Shown: positions 43,490-56,044 of the stretch, one piece after another | Layout of the letters: each line of letters starts with the position of its first letter | Position numbering within the stretch: position 1 is the first letter of the stretch | Position numbers and translations under genes: made by a program | Notes under the pieces: generated by a model | What the model was told of the DNA's origin: nothing | Database searches by the model: none | What the model saw: the letters and a program-made list of their open reading frames with translations, nothing else | Origin: Bryoerythrophyllum caledonicum | Taxonomy: Eukaryota > Streptophyta > Bryopsida > Pottiales > Pottiaceae | Assembly (NCBI GenBank): GCA_963971425.1 | Contig: OZ020524.1 | Coordinates: forward strand, 17,115,845-17,179,844 | Direction: 5' to 3' | DNA: 64,000 bases

Positions 43490-45751
43490 TTAGTAACTCG
43501 GGTTCGCTAAATTATCCAAGCCATTGACAACGCGTATGCTTTCAATGACATCACCGACCTTGAGATCCGCAAGGAGCTCCTCATTCTCAGTCACATACCC
43601 GAACACCGTGTAGCGCCCATCCAGGATGTTGGCGCTGCTGGGCGTCAGCTCACTCTCCTTGAGCAGCCAAAACACTTGGCTGGATCCCGAATCATTTTCA
43701 AACTCCTGCCAAACCAAGCCGCAAACCAAGCCGCTCAGAGATTGCACATCATATGGCTCAAATAGGCATTATGTAATAAACTCTTTCCGACTAGAATAAT
43801 ATGATGTGATTGACCATTAATATATCACCACTATCCACTTGAAACATTTGAGTTATGTTGATTATTTACAGTTAGATATTATTTTCCTTGAAGATGATTG
43901 GGATGATTCTTACCTCCCTTGCCATGGCCATGGTGCCGAAGGCATTAAATGGCAGCTTAGTCCTTGCCTTGTACATCCCAAGCTCCTGCAGCAAAAAGTA
44001 AATGATCAGCGGTGAACAAATCCAAAACTAGAAACCATCACAGTCAACGCCGTACTTCGAGAGTGGAGCCGTAGATGGGAGCTTTTTCACCGTCCACCAT
44101 GATCTCCAACGGAACGGTTCGAACCAAACCCGTTGCAGGGTTCACAAAACCTTCCGCAGGTCCCTCGGGATCCCCAGTTTGCACCACGAAGCCATCAGCT
44201 GAAGCAAACACAGCAACCGAACAAAATCAGTAACAAAGTCTAAACTCCACTTCCAACAAGCGAAAAAAGAGATGCTCACATCGTTGAATGTCCATTCCAT
44301 CATAGAAATGGCGCTCCACAAGGTCAACGAAGTTCCCAGCCGTGACTGGCGCGTTGTACCCGTCCACAACGATCTGCAGAACTGCGTCCTTCACATTAGG
44401 GTTGTCTTTCACGTTGATCTTCATCTCCAGAGTGGCTCGGCCCTTGAGAATCGGCCTGTCCGCAAACTCCTCCGGGATCTCAAATGGAAACTTCTCAACC
44501 ATAGCCTCCTCAATACTGCACACACAACGAGAAAATAACAGAGCCACCTCAAAATCATCATAAATCAATTCTCCCTCATCACCTCAGAAACATATGGTCT
44601 AAACAAGTGTCATTTGATTTTATCTGTCTATTGAGGTACTTTTTCTACCTTCGCAAGGTACAGAGACTTACTCGCCGATGATGCGCAGGAGCTGCTTCTG
44701 CTTGGGGACGACGATGGAGCGGTCCTTGTTATCCAACTGCTTCTGATAATCTTGCAGCCCCTCATTCAAGGCAGTGATGAGCTGCTCGCCCTCCTGCTTC
44801 TTGGACTCGGATATGTCAGCCAGAATTTGCGTCTTGTTCTGGTTAAGTACCCGCGCGGCCTGTCGCACGCTCTGCACCACCCCTCACAACTGTCTCTTCA
44901 TCAGTAGTTATCCTTTGTTTTCTACAGATTGCAAAAGGTTAATGAAAATAAAGCAAGTGGTCATCAAAGAGAAGAAATGAACATAAACCATTAGAAAAAG
45001 ACTTGATGACTGCAGTGATAAGAGGCTACCCTACCAGTAGTTTCATTATGTAAAAAAATTGATCATCTAGGCAAGAACTAAGTAGAGATTCAACCAATTC
45101 CTTGTGGACAATCTGTTTCAAGGAAACGAAATTATTAGGGTTCGGCATGAGAGTTGAGGAAGTTACCTGTCCGACGGGCCCGAGCGCCTTCTCGCCGGGC
45201 AACCTCATCTGATCCGTGACCTCTTCCAGCGACTTCTGCACCTCCTGAATCGCCTTGTTGCTGATAGGAAGCGCGTACCGCAGCAACGCATTGGCGTCCT
45301 TGATGGGTGGACCCGAAATCAACACGCTCAGCTCCGAGATGGCCGGGTTGTTCCCTCCTTCCAAGGCAACAACCGCATTGGCGGCAGCAGGGGTTCCAGA
45401 CAACGGCATCAGCAATGCAGCCGTCATCGCGGCGCACGTGGCGCACTTCCGCACCAGCGTCGCCAGGGAGCTCGACTCATTCTCCTGCCAAAACGCAATC
45501 CATCAGAAAAACCCACATCCAAAACTTCGCGAAACCCACCATCCACATTGCCAAATCAACCGCTGATTTACCGAATTCGAGGAGGAAGCCTGCGCGGACG
45601 ACACTACGCTCCCGCTTCGCCGAGCTCTCGACGAAGCTGCAACCGTAGCGCTACTGCTGCTGCTGCATTGCGCTCCGAGAAACCCTTCCTTGCGGAGAGA
45701 CGCAACTGCAAGAGACGCTTGAGCCGCTTGCAAAACTGTGGCGACTACCAT
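43490..45751 (-). CDS. CYP38: Thylakoid-lumen cyclophilin-like protein CYP38 (TLP40)
   Basis: Seven exons: 45751-45572, 45484-45167, 44871-44672, 44515-44280, 44198-44056, 43985-43914 and 43705-43490, 454 aa. Residues ~1-60 are a Ser/Ala-rich chloroplast transit peptide, followed by a hydrophobic lumen-targeting stretch ([21 protein letters not shown]). The mature part opens with [22 protein letters not shown], an N-terminal helical bundle found in this protein. The cyclophilin-like domain follows ([22 protein letters not shown], then [13 protein letters not shown] and [22 protein letters not shown]). In Arabidopsis CYP38 is needed for photosystem II assembly and stability and lacks isomerase activity. 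All exons join in phase and the family match is nearly continuous. The ATG at 45751 is the first true ATG; an upstream in-frame GTG was ignored. Confidence 0.95.
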
Positions 45752-46141
45752 CTCCGCAAGCTCATTCACTTTCACCTACAAATCGTTGCCTTCGGGTCCG
45801 CTTCCAAACCTTCAAGTCCAATTCCTCGAGCTTACTTTAGATCTCGGTCACGGAATTTTGCTGGCAACGTTATCGTTGGTTTTGGTCACCGTTCACGAGA
45901 CAGGGGTGACGGGGAGGGCCGGTTTCCCGGTGAGGAATTGAGCTACGTCCGGTCAGTGGATAAGGAGTTCTGAAGATGGCCTATCATAGAGCTCCACGTC
46001 TGCAAGTAATCGGTCACTGATTGGTAGGGGGATGAAAATAGTGGTTTTAGGGAGAGTATAAGCTTTAACGACGACTATTGAAGCATCTTCCAGTTATCCG
46101 GACTGACGGGTTTGGGTATGCCTGCCGATGTGACGGGATAC
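45752..46141. promoter_or_regulatory. CYP38 promoter side
   Basis: About 390 bp between the CYP38 start and the tRNA gene. It presumably holds the CYP38 promoter; no TATA box or other motif could be fixed. Confidence 0.35.
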
Positions 46142-46230
46142 GGGGCGGTGGCGCAGTTGGCTAGCGCGTAGGTCTCATAGCTAACATCTGAGAAATCCTG
46201 AGGTCGAGAGTTCGAGCCTCTCTCGCCCCA
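46142..46230 (+). tRNA. tRNA-Met(CAT), elongator, with intron
   Basis: 89 nt from GGGGCGGTGGCGCAG to CTCTCGCCCCA. The acceptor stem pairs GGGGCGG with TCGCCCC. The A box is TGGCGCAGTTGG and the B box GAGTTCGAGCC. Anticodon CAT is at 46176-46178. A ~15-nt intron (46180-46194) follows position 37, where plant elongator tRNA-Met genes carry one. The match to the plant elongator Met sequence is close; this is not the initiator. Confidence 0.93.
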
Positions 46231-46533
46231 ATCAACTTTTGAATTTCTCTTTGCATAAAATCTCTTCGTGGGAGGATTTGAGTTTCTACCCCGAGGTTTA
46301 CATTTTTTCATACATTTTTATTGTTCGTAGAGTCCCTTACCCCTTTAGTGTCTAGGTGGGTTGTTTTTGGGGTATAGCTCCTTTTATGTGAGCTAGATGC
46401 ACTTATTTTTCGTGGGAACGTGTCTGGTACTAGTTTGTACGCTACAAATGGGACAATTCCCAAGTGCATTGGAGAGCTACAATGATTTTTGTGAAGTGGA
46501 GTTGACGCGAAATGTACCCTATGTGTAGATATT
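46231..46533. other. 3' flank of the tRNA gene
   Basis: About 300 bp with no recognised feature; no clear T-run terminator was fixed. Confidence 0.35.
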
Positions 46534-46632
46534 GTTGTGAATTATCTACTAGCCGTTGTGAATTATCTACTAGCCGTTGTGAATTATCTACTAGCCGTTG
46601 TGCATTATCTACTAGTTGTTGTGCATGATCTA
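46534..46632 (+). repeat. 21-bp minisatellite, ~4.5 units
   Basis: Unit GTTGTGAATTATCTACTAGC plus C is repeated. The first three units are nearly identical and the last two have drifted (GTGCATTATC, GTGCATGATC). There are no unique spacers, so it is not a CRISPR-like array. Confidence 0.9.
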
Positions 46633-46807
46633 GTATAATCGTGGATTCTCATGTGCCTTGTGAAGACATGTGGTGTTAAAGGATCAAAGTTTTGATAAAA
46701 TATCCTCTTTTGATTTATAATACTATTATATGTTTATTCTTATTAGCTATTTTATTAATGGATAAAAGTTGGTGGTGATTTACCTAGAATTTTTTTAGAA
46801 GTGAGAG

Positions 46808-47355
46808 TAAGGTAGAGGCACCCAATTCCAATCGGCCACCCAATTCCGATCAATAGAGTATGCATGGCATGGTGCATGAAAATGGCAAATGCATGAAATG
46901 GTGCATGACGCGACCGAAAACCAATAACTCAAAATCTGAAAACTCCAGTCATTATTGGCATTGGGCCATGAAGTGTGCAATTTTGGGTTGTTCCACCTCA
47001 ATTGAGCTGTCATTGGTGGCCTTGCCTTGAAAGTCGAACAAGGACGATCGGCATTTGGTACCCTCCATGAGTTGGTTATACCTGGCATGTCTTCTCTCGT
47101 TTACTCACTCTCGCTTGTTGGCATTGGGTGATGGAAGGCACCAAATCTCACCTACTCTAGAGTTTAATTATGGGCTCCGGTGGTTTTTTGGCTTTTAAAT
47201 CTATATCAATTCCAAATCTTCGTGATTAAATTTGAAAAAATACTTGTTGAATTTCATTCCTAATTCCGCATCTTTCTACACAAATGTTTTTGACATACAA
47301 TGTCATTCCAGTCCCAAACTAGCTTAAGTGATCGGAATTGGGTGCCTCCACCTTA
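46808..47355. repeat. MITE family W, copy 2 (most complete)
   Basis: 548 bp. The left end is TAAGGTAGAGGCACCCAATT and the right end, inverted, GTAAGGTGGAGGCACCC. Both continue into CCGATC blocks. The interior is collinear with 23306-23837. It is noncoding. Confidence 0.8.
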
Positions 47356-47703
47356 CTAGAGATTAAATTTTATTGTAATTGTGAAAGAATTGTAGATAAT
47401 TCTATGTAGTAATAGATTTAAAAGAGAAAGTAAATGGGGAAAAAATGAAAGAAGTGAAAAATACTCAGCAAGTACATGGCAAAGTCAAAGAAGTAGAAGC
47501 ACATGTGTTTTGCATGTGGTTGGCAAGGATACATCAATGGGCGCATGAGGCTGAACGAGCTGAGACCTAAAGCTCCATCACACCAAGACAACCTTAAACA
47601 AAAAACATTCTCAAAACATGAACTCCAAACCTTTGCTCGTTAGAGCAATTCACTTTCTTCAATTTGTTCACATAAAAAACCTACACTGTTCCGCAAACAC
47701 TAC

Positions 47704-47865
47704 TAAGGTAGAGGCACCCAATTCCGATCAGCCATCCAATTCCGATCAGTAGAGTATGCATGGCATGGTGCATGAAAATGGCAAATGCTTGAAAAGGTGC
47801 ATGAAGTGACCCAAAGCTGATAACTCAAAATTTGAAAACACAAGTCATTATGGGCATTGGGTGTA
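47704..47865. repeat. MITE family W, truncated copy 3
   Basis: Starts TAAGGTAGAGGCACCCAATT and follows copy 2 as far as GGGCATTGGGTG, then diverges. The right end is missing. A short GTACGGTTT triplication follows near 47890-47920. Confidence 0.75.
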
Positions 47866-50800
47866 TCGAATCTATCTATTTTATGTATGGTGTACGGTTT
47901 GTACGGTTTGTACGGTTTGCAAGGTGCTGAAATATTGGGTGGGTTGAAGACGAAGTATGAAGTCAAGTGACTGCATCTTTTAGGAATCAATTCTAAGACT
48001 TGACACAATTATTTTATTTGTTTTCTTTCTATGTTTTCTTTGTTTAAATATGCTACAATGGTTGGCTATTTGTTCATGAAGAGGTTTAGACATCACTAAT
48101 TAATACAATGTTGATGTTCTTGAGATGTGAGCAAGTACTACTTTTGTGAATTTGCAAAACCATGCAATGAAAGGACACGGTGTCTCTCCCAGGTAAGGAG
48201 CGATCTAAATAGTGTTTTGAAACCTCAAGGTAATTATGGATAGAAACTATCTTTTATTACTTTTTGTTTGGAGCATTTGGAGTTGTGTGAGTTGAAACAT
48301 TTGAGTTTTGGAGAATGTTTAAATTTCTAGACAAGCATGAATATTGAGGCGGTTGGAGCGTTGGGTTCAGTGGAAGGAGACACCGATGTGGCGAGGCTTC
48401 AAATGGAGCATATAGAGCAAACTTTGATGGTTGGAAACCAAGCATGAGTGTTCACTCTCTTGCTTTCGCTCCCTAAGCCCACCAATCTCACCACCAACAA
48501 ATCTTTGCATGTAATCTTTGAAACCATTCAAATTAAATTTCTTTGACAACATGAATCTACTCTCGTTGCGTCACTTAAGTCATACGTTTCATATCTTTAC
48601 CCTAATTGTATATCAAATTTTTTTGTAGAGAGAACACATTTCTGCTGACACCTTAACAAATAGAGCTAGCCACAAGATTCCAAGACGGTAAAATTTCTTA
48701 TTCAACTCTAAAGCTTGTAATAACTTAGGGAATAAGCACACTACACTACCCCACTTTTTATGTCATAGTGTCCCATATTTGGGACACATTTATTTTAAGG
48801 GTACCTAAATGAGGAAAATTACATTATTGAATTTGGTGTAACAATTGACATTAATATTGTATCCCAGGGTCCAAGGCTAATAAAATTCTATGAGTAGGTC
48901 TAATTTTTGTTTAATTAGTTTGTCTTTGAAATAACTTTTTATTCAAAATTAGAAATTTTTAGTGTCACAATGTACTTCCTTTGAAGTTTAGTGTTCCTTG
49001 AAAATTCCTTGTAGAAAGGATTAAGTATCAAAAAAATTAGGCCTCCATGTAGAATCAAGTTAACTTTAACCTCCAACAAACCAAAATGTAAAAAAAAAAA
49101 TCAAATTTTAATTGAATTCTTCTTTTTTGCCCAAAATGGGTAGGGTGTAGTGTACTTGAACTAAACAATTGTTTATCAATATTTGGATAGAGATGTATGA
49201 CAAGAGGTTTTGCTTTTAATCATAACTATCATGTTCTCTGGCTGATCGGCAAAGTGGGATATGGTGCTACTGCTATTTTGTAGGCCCAAAGTTCAATAAC
49301 TTATTTTATTTTATGAATTTCTTAGAATCTCAAATTAGAGTGGAAACTAGACTTTAGAGGCTTCATTTCAATAATTGGATTCAAATCCAAAGAAGATCAT
49401 TTTAATGATTTGAATTCAGATCTAGAGCAAAACCTAGAAGTTTCTAAGATTCACTACATGGAGATCCGTGGCATAAACATTTTCTTAGAAAAAACATAAT
49501 CATCTCAATGAGGCAATTTCATTACCAACTAATGCTTAAACATTTGATGAACTCTCCAAAAATAATTGGATGAAAAATTGCAATTCTTCACCTCGTATCA
49601 TGCATTCAAAGTCATCCATAAAGCCACATTTTGGCTCCTTGGATGATCCAATGTTACTCTCCTTTCAAATTCAAACCGCTACATTAGTGCCGCATACCAC
49701 ATAATGCAATTTTTTTTTTTACAAATTGGAAACTTGACGTGATCACTACTACGTAAAACCTGTCAAAGGACCTCCACCACTGCCGCCATACCTGTAGTTT
49801 TACCAACCCCGCCTCGCGTTTGTCCGGAAGGTGAGATGGCCCACCCCTAACACACCTGACAGCTTCATAGGACAAAGTGGTGGAGCTAGCAGGGTGGCCC
49901 ACCATTTGCCGCTCTATTGGCAAGGCGGAACTTGCCCGTGCAGACTTGCGACTCCTGAGCTGCCACATGGTAGCGCGGGATTGGCCGTGGCAATGGAGCG
50001 CCACTACCACCCTTCTTCATAGGTTTAGGCCGAATACATGGGTTTAGGCCAAGAATCTCTTGTACTCATTAGTTTGTTTTTTAATAGTTTTGCACATTTC
50101 AAAGCTTTGATTTGGGGTACTTCTATCAACTTGTTTTTGAAGTGGTTTTTTACACATAGTCTCATGGTATGACATCAATGGAGGAGTTTCCTTCTAGTTC
50201 TTTGAAACTAGTGAAAGGCTTAAATTTTGAAGAAGGAGGGTTTGTTTGTTTGTGTTGGACATGATTGGATGTTTCACACAGTTCATTGAAAAATGTTAGA
50301 TAGAAGCATAACATTTTTTTGATAGAGTTGCAAAGTCCTATTGCAATTTAGGTCCAAAAATTGGTATTGTAAGAACAATGCAAAGCTTGGAGACATTATA
50401 GGGGCCTTTGAAATGGCGTTATTGGGAAGTTTGTAGGAGTCGATGCCATGGTCTGTGGTCTTAATCCTTTAAAGAGGAGAAGCCCATAGGTGGTCACTTA
50501 TTGAGTAAATTGTGAATTGGTGGAGTCATTCTTCGTCTCTAGTTGAGCCACAACCTAATTTAAGTTCCTCGGATCCTTGCGCTTTCAGGATGCGGTGAAG
50601 ATGTGCTTTGAAGTCCGATGGATAAACTATATTGATGTTTGTAATGACCACTCGCGATGAAATGTACCCACCGTGCAAATAATGTAGTGAATAGTTGCAA
50701 TGAAATGTATCCATTGGTGGCATCTTTGAGGCCCGGTTGCAACTGTTGTCCTTGAACGGTGAATGAGTCTAGTACAATTGAGAAGGTAGAGGATTTGTAC

Positions 50801-51261
50801 AAACAAGTTTCAAATGTTGAAAAATCTTTTCTTTCAATCGGAATGCAGGAGGGTGTTGCAAAATGCCCCAAAGTAGAGGGCCTATTGGACCACCACTATC
50901 CAAAGATTGCCAGAGTACATGCAAATTGTTGACTTGTCAATTGTCTAGGAGGCCCATGTAGAGGAGGAACTTGATTAGAAGGTAGTGTCTCTTTTTCCAG
51001 TAGGACCTATTGGATATAAGAAGGCAAAGGCAATCATCTCATTAGATATCACATCCAAGAAGTTTGACTTTGACAATGCCACAATTGCTATGCCGATTGC
51101 AACAAATGAAAAGAAGTTTGAGCTGTACCTTGAAATGCATGCTTTAGTTCTGCATGTATGATTGCTTCTGATGTAGCTGAAAGATTTAGCTACTTGAAAA
51201 TATATCTTTCCAAACTTTAATTGTACATACCATAATTTAATCTCCTAGTCATATTTGCACA
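47866..51261. other. AT-rich spacer, 3.4 kb
   Basis: No credible gene. A GC-richer patch at 49745-50020 (it starts CACTACTACGTAAAACC) gives a minus-strand open stretch of ~108 codons with no recognisable domain. It may be a transposon fragment but I could not find a matching second end. Confidence 0.4.
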
Positions 51262-51482
51262 ACAAACCCCTAAAGGACTACCTGTCTCCTTGAGGAACAA
51301 AAAAAAACACTTTTTCTACAATTATCTTTCAATGCGCACGATCAAAATTCACATTTTTTTTACCAAATCGTCTTATATCAGTTGAGAAGGAGATCCTATG
51401 GTAACAGCCGCCAAAAGTTCACTCTAACAATTTTTATCCAAGTAAAAATTCTTCTAAAATGCCTTTGTCCTAAAGGGATTAA
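51262..51482 (+). repeat. TTAA repeat family U, copy 1
   Basis: 221 bp from AACCCCTAAAGGACTACC to CCTAAAGGGATTAA, with the left TTAA degraded to ACAA. It shares AGATCCTA(T/C)GGT and AAAAGTTCA blocks with the copy at 56379-57539. Confidence 0.6.
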
Positions 51483-52703
51483 ATGAGGCAATATAATTTT
51501 ATGGGTTTTTAAAATCCCCACAAATTTTTTCCAACCGCAGACTACACCAAACATTGAATACAATGTGGATTCATAATTGATGTGGACCACCCGCACTAAT
51601 TTGCATCAAGCACATGCATGTCAAACTCTAATTGGCTATTCGTTTTCAAGCAAGTGTGTGCTAGTCACCAATTGGATGTAAATTTCTAATTAGTGTAGAA
51701 ACTCAATCTACTCCCATCCACACTATATATTTGCAGTGTGTGGTGAATCAACCGGGCAAAGAAGAAATACAAATTTTTAATAAAATTTTTAATTAAAATT
51801 TTAAAAAATAAAAAATATATACTCATTCAAGCTCATAAAAAATCATCGACTTTCCTTTCTGGTGTAGCTGAAAGAAAAATCTCTCTTTCTCTCTTTCTCT
51901 CTTTCTTTCTCGTTCTCGCTTCCTTCCCCTTCCTCGCTTTCTTTCTCTTTCTCGCTTGCTTTCGCTTTCTCGCTTGCTTTCTCTTTCTCGCTTGCTTTCC
52001 CTTTCTCGCTTGCTTTCGCTTTCTCGCTTGCTTTCTCTCTCTCGATTTCTTCGCCACAAGTGTGAGTTCGTCGCTCGTTCCATCGCCACAAGCCCAGCAC
52101 CGATTGTCACCGCAGCAAAGCTCATCTCCCGATTCTCGAATTTCCCCGGCACAAGTCTGGGTTTCTAGCAGTTGCGCGGGGCCATGGGCGGAGAGGGCGC
52201 GGCGGGCGCAGGCGCTTCCCCGGAAGTCCAAGGTCACTTGCAAATCCCAATTCCTGCAACTGGAGCTCGTGTTGTAAGCTAGGATTTAGAATTCGGTTTT
52301 TAGTTTTGCCTGGAATTCTTCGGGGGTTTGGGTTTTCTCGTCACCGAGAGAGTTTTGGTTTTGTGGTGGTTTATGAAATTCTAGGGTTTTGCAAGAGTTT
52401 GCAATTTAAGAATCCAGTTCTTTTTCAGGTTTTTCAAGTTACTTGGAAGTTTTTGAGCGAATTGAATCGAATTTGATATTTTTATGGTGGTTGCTCATTT
52501 CTAGGGGTTTGTAATTGGAGCTTGTGGTTGTGAGCTAGGGTTCAGAGTATAGTTTCTTCCTTTTTTTTCTGGTTCTTTCGTTACTTGGCAACCTTTCTGG
52601 GGTTTGGGTTTTTCTTAATTTCACCCTGGTTTTGAGATGTTTGCGGTGGTTTTTTTGAGTTTTTTTGAGGTTGTGTGTTTGTGGTGTAGAGACGGGGGCG
52701 GGA
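51483..52703 (+). promoter_or_regulatory. Upstream region and leader of PEX14 with CT-rich minisatellite
   Basis: At 51880-52045 the plus strand is an array of the ~18-bp unit CTTTCTCGCTTGCTTTCG and shorter CTTT repeats. A GC-rich stretch (52130-52260) follows. The first coding ATG is at 52704, after a leader that may contain an intron. Pyrimidine-rich tracts near transcription starts are common in plants, but function here is not shown. Confidence 0.5.
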
Positions 52704-55135
52704 ATGGCAGCCGCAGCCGAGGGGGCCGTAGAGAACAAGCCGAAGGCGGATCCATGGAAGCTGGAGGCGCAGCCCATCCGGGAAGACCAAGTGGCCAACG
52801 CCATCAAGTTTCTGTCGCACCCCAAAGTGCGCGGCTCGCCCATCGTCCATCGCCGCTCGTTTCTGGAGCGCAAGGGCCTCACAGGCGAGGAAATCGACGA
52901 AGCATTTCGCAGAGTCCCGGTAAGGAGATCAAACAATTCCCAGCAGAAAATGGTGGTGTAAGTGTGGCAGCATTCATTTAACCGGTGGTCACACACAAGT
53001 GTTAGTAACCGTGCGTTGTTGCTGCTGCTCAGGATCCTCCTTCGTCGGAGGTAGCTGCAACTGCAGGGCCAGCAAAAGGTATGTCTTCTTGCATCCTAAG
53101 TTGTCGTCCAACAAGTTAACCCTCAAACGTCAGTTACACAGGCACGTATTTTACTCTGTAGAATACAAAAAATTTAGCAAGACTTACACCTTTGGAATGA
53201 AGATTTTTTAACTAACACCTTTCATTTGAATATGTGAACCTTATCATGTTCAAATACGACACCATACACGTAGAATACAGTGGCCACCAGTGGCACCTTC
53301 TGACGTTTAAGGGTTTAATGCTAAGTTGTCTAACAAGTTGTATCTTGAGTTGAATCCTGAGTTGAGTTCATATGCACAGAGTCTTATCTTTTTGGGATGA
53401 AAGTAGGGGATGAGTAGGATTTGATATCCTCAATCTGTATCCTTAATTGTGCCTTATCTTTTCTTGTTTTTTTTTTTAACAGATGTGCAACCCGCATCCC
53501 AGCCCATTGCTCCGGCTCAGCAAGTGGTAGCAGCAGCTCAGAAACCACGTGAATTGACTTGGGGACAGAAGCTGCTCGGTCTGGGCGTAATTGTGGCAGC
53601 AGGCGCCGGTGCCGGCGTTGTCACAAAGGTATGAATATCAATCATACTCTTTCATCCTTGCAAACATGTTGAGGATTGGACTTATCATGTGTAGGACGAT
53701 GACATGCAGTTGGTAACATTGTGAGTTTCCTCTTCAGGCATATATACTTCCGAAGTTCAGGTCATGGGTGCGTAGTATTCTCTTGGAGGACAATGAAGCG
53801 GATAAGAAGATCTCTCCACCCACCGAAGGACTTCCTGTGGAGCCGCCTGTGAACGAAGCCGCTCTTGCAGCTAATGCTGCAGCTGCCGCTGCCTCTGAAG
53901 TGGCTGCAGCCATGCGTGAATTCTCTCATGCCAGGACTAAAGGTAAAACTCAGATTTCCCCGGGATGGTTTCATCTTCTCAGACAACTGAGTTATGTGGT
54001 TTTAAGTTTTAATGAGATACCTCCTCTATTAGTTTTACTACTCTTTCCTCACTCTTAAGATCTATGGAAGAGCTTGGTGGTCTTAGAAGTCCTTTTAGCC
54101 ATCTTCGAGAGGTCATGTTTGTACCATGAATATCACCCACCTTTTTCCTCTTTGAGCTGATTCTACATATGTAGAGCTGTTGCAGTCTGAGAGGTCAAAA
54201 CTCTTTGTCTCACTTTACAAATAGCATCAATGGATGAGGTTCCTTATGGGGACAGAAAACTGTTGCTAATCTGTATCATTTTTTTCTTGTGTTGTGTGTT
54301 CAGAGAGTTTGCAGCTGGGGAGCATAATCAAGGCCTTGGAAACGCAAACCCTGGAGCTGAAATCTGCTCTCTCAGGCGTGCGCGATGTTGTCAACAATAA
54401 CAACAGCAACTACAGCGGCTACAACAACAGCAACTCCGAGTTGACTCCCACCACGTCACTCGGCAGAGGTCGTTCAATATCAGTCCACGTTCCAACAATT
54501 TTATGTCTTTGTCCCCTCTTTTTATGAGCTTTTGTTCGTGGTTTTTTCCTGTACTTACAAGACGTTTTCTTGTGGCAGGTTACCGCCAAGATCCCTGGCG
54601 TACTCCGGAGATGCCCCGACCCTCAGGTACTGTGTAGAAATCAGTTTTACATTTGAGCCCTTGTAACGTCACCCAGAAAGCTAATCCCCTCTACTGATTT
54701 ATTATACTATTTCCTCACTTTATATAGTTATTAGATCATTGGAAGAGCTTGGTGGTCCCTCAACTAGAATTTAGAAGAGCTTGGTCGTTTCTAAACTCAA
54801 GTTAAAGGTAGTTTTAGCCGCCTTTGAGAAGGAAGAAGGAGAGGTCATGTTGGAAGGAGCTTGGTGGTCTCTAAAGTCAAGTTAGAAGTAGTTTTAGCCA
54901 CCTTTGAGAATCGTGTTGCACCATGAATCTTAGCCGCCTTTTTCTCTTTCAGCTGATTATAGATAGGGCTGAGAAAGAGGGCAACCAGCTCATGGTACCT
55001 TTCCTTGCTTTGGCTCCATGTGCAGGTATGTTGGCGGACCGCACGTACGCAGGAGCAGTGCTTGCGCTGCCTCCCACAGACAAGGTAGAGAATAATGTAT
55101 CGGAGAATGGATCCGAGTCAGTAGCGGGAAGCTGA
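52704..55135 (+). CDS. PEX14: Peroxin 14, peroxisomal import docking protein
   Basis: Seven proposed exons: 52704-52919, 53033-53078, 53483-53628, 53738-53942, 54304-54468, 54579-54626 and 55026-55135, about 311 aa. The N-terminal PEX14 domain is clear (REDQVANAIKFLSHP, then SPIVHRRSFLERKGL and EEIDEAFRR). It binds the cargo receptor PEX5 at the peroxisome membrane. After Pro/Gln-rich residues comes WGQKLLGLGVIVAAGAGAGV, the membrane-associated helix. A helical region (SLQLGSIIKALETQTLELKS) and an Asn-rich linker follow. The C-terminus is uncertain: exon 7 keeps phase, but the Pro-rich region and QRGEKP-like motif of other plant PEX14 proteins are not seen and the protein is shorter than usual. 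An alternative last exon from about 54963 is also in phase. Introns carry family Z and V repeats. Confidence 0.85.
53116..53318 (+). repeat. TTAA repeat family Z, complete copy in PEX14 intron 2
   Basis: 203 bp. The left end is TTAACCCTCAAACGTCAG and the right end, inverted, TTAAACCCTTAAACGTCAG. The interior blocks CACCTTTGGAATGAAGAT and AACCTTATCATGTTCAAA recur at 25105-25262, 57540-57745 and 58291-58526. Confidence 0.8.
54060..54140 (+). repeat. Repeat family V fragment in PEX14 intron 4
   Basis: GAGCTTGGTGGTCTTAGAAG, then TTTTAGCCATCTTCGAG and GAGGTCATGTTTGTACCATG. The same block order recurs at 54735-54930 and inverted at 63030-63165. Confidence 0.65.
54735..54930 (+). repeat. Repeat family V, expanded copy in PEX14 intron 6
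   Basis: AGAGCTTGGTGGTCC, AGAGCTTGGTCGTTTC and GGAGCTTGGTGGTCTC follow each other with TAGTTTTAGCC(G/A)CCTTTGAGAA blocks between them, so this copy has internal duplication. Confidence 0.65.
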
Positions 55136-56044
55136 GTATCAGTACATAGCAGCAACATGCTTCAGCCTCTGGGAGCTCAAATGGGTTGATCGGGAGTGCT
55201 GGTACATATGGTTTGAATGTCTATACTCTTTTACACTTGGTATGATTTCCTCTCTCAAAACCAGTGTCACGTCTTTTCTTGTATGTGAAGTTAGTTTCTT
55301 ATTGTGGATTTGAGAGTCTGTTGATGTTGATTATACATAATTTTGTATGATATGAGTCTGTCCGAAGGTTGAGATTTTCTTCTTTAGAATCAAAGACAAC
55401 TTAACCATCAGAACACACTTTAGTAAGTAGCTTATGAGAATAGCTGCAGAAATTCTTCAACATCTTTTTTGAGACATAATCAAATATTTGACATAATAGT
55501 GCTGAACCTGACCCTTGAGTATGGTATTGAGTCCCAATAGCGTTTGCCACTTTCCCATTTGGTTCACTAATGTTAAACTTGGGGGAAGAAAAACATTCAA
55601 TTTTCAAATGTGGTTCATTTGACCACTTTCAAACATTGTTTCAAGATTTTGGATGGTGGTTGTTTTTTTGTTTTTGAAGATTGTAAATTAATGGATTTTC
55701 AATTGAAAGTAAATCAAAGTAATATTATATTATACATTGCCAAATAATCAAATCTATACTTTATGAGTTATACATTGCCGAATAATCAAACCTTTAGAAC
55801 AAAAATCCAATTATGTTTTATATTGAGTTAAAACCAGGCTTCATACTATTATTACATGTCAGTGAATCGCAACAATTTATTGCAAGGAATGAAAGTACAT
55901 AATTTCTCATCTTGATGAAAATGACATTCCTTGAAATTCTTTTTGAGAAAATAAGAAAATGAGGTAGACAAGCCATGGGTTCAGACCTAGATGTCATTTC
56001 AACAATATGCACTAAGTTGATGAGTACACACTAATATCTCTTCA
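55136..56044. other. 3' flank of PEX14 and AT-rich spacer
   Basis: Holds the untranslated end of PEX14, then AT-rich DNA. No gene, RNA or repeat end is recognised. Confidence 0.4.

Noticed and set aside
46534..46632. 21-bp direct repeats as a CRISPR-like array
   Set aside because: Units are head to tail without spacers, in a eukaryotic genome; it is a minisatellite.
49684..50010. Minus-strand reading of 108 codons in a GC-rich patch
   Set aside because: No domain, no splice context, and the sequence begins like a transposon end; not called a gene.
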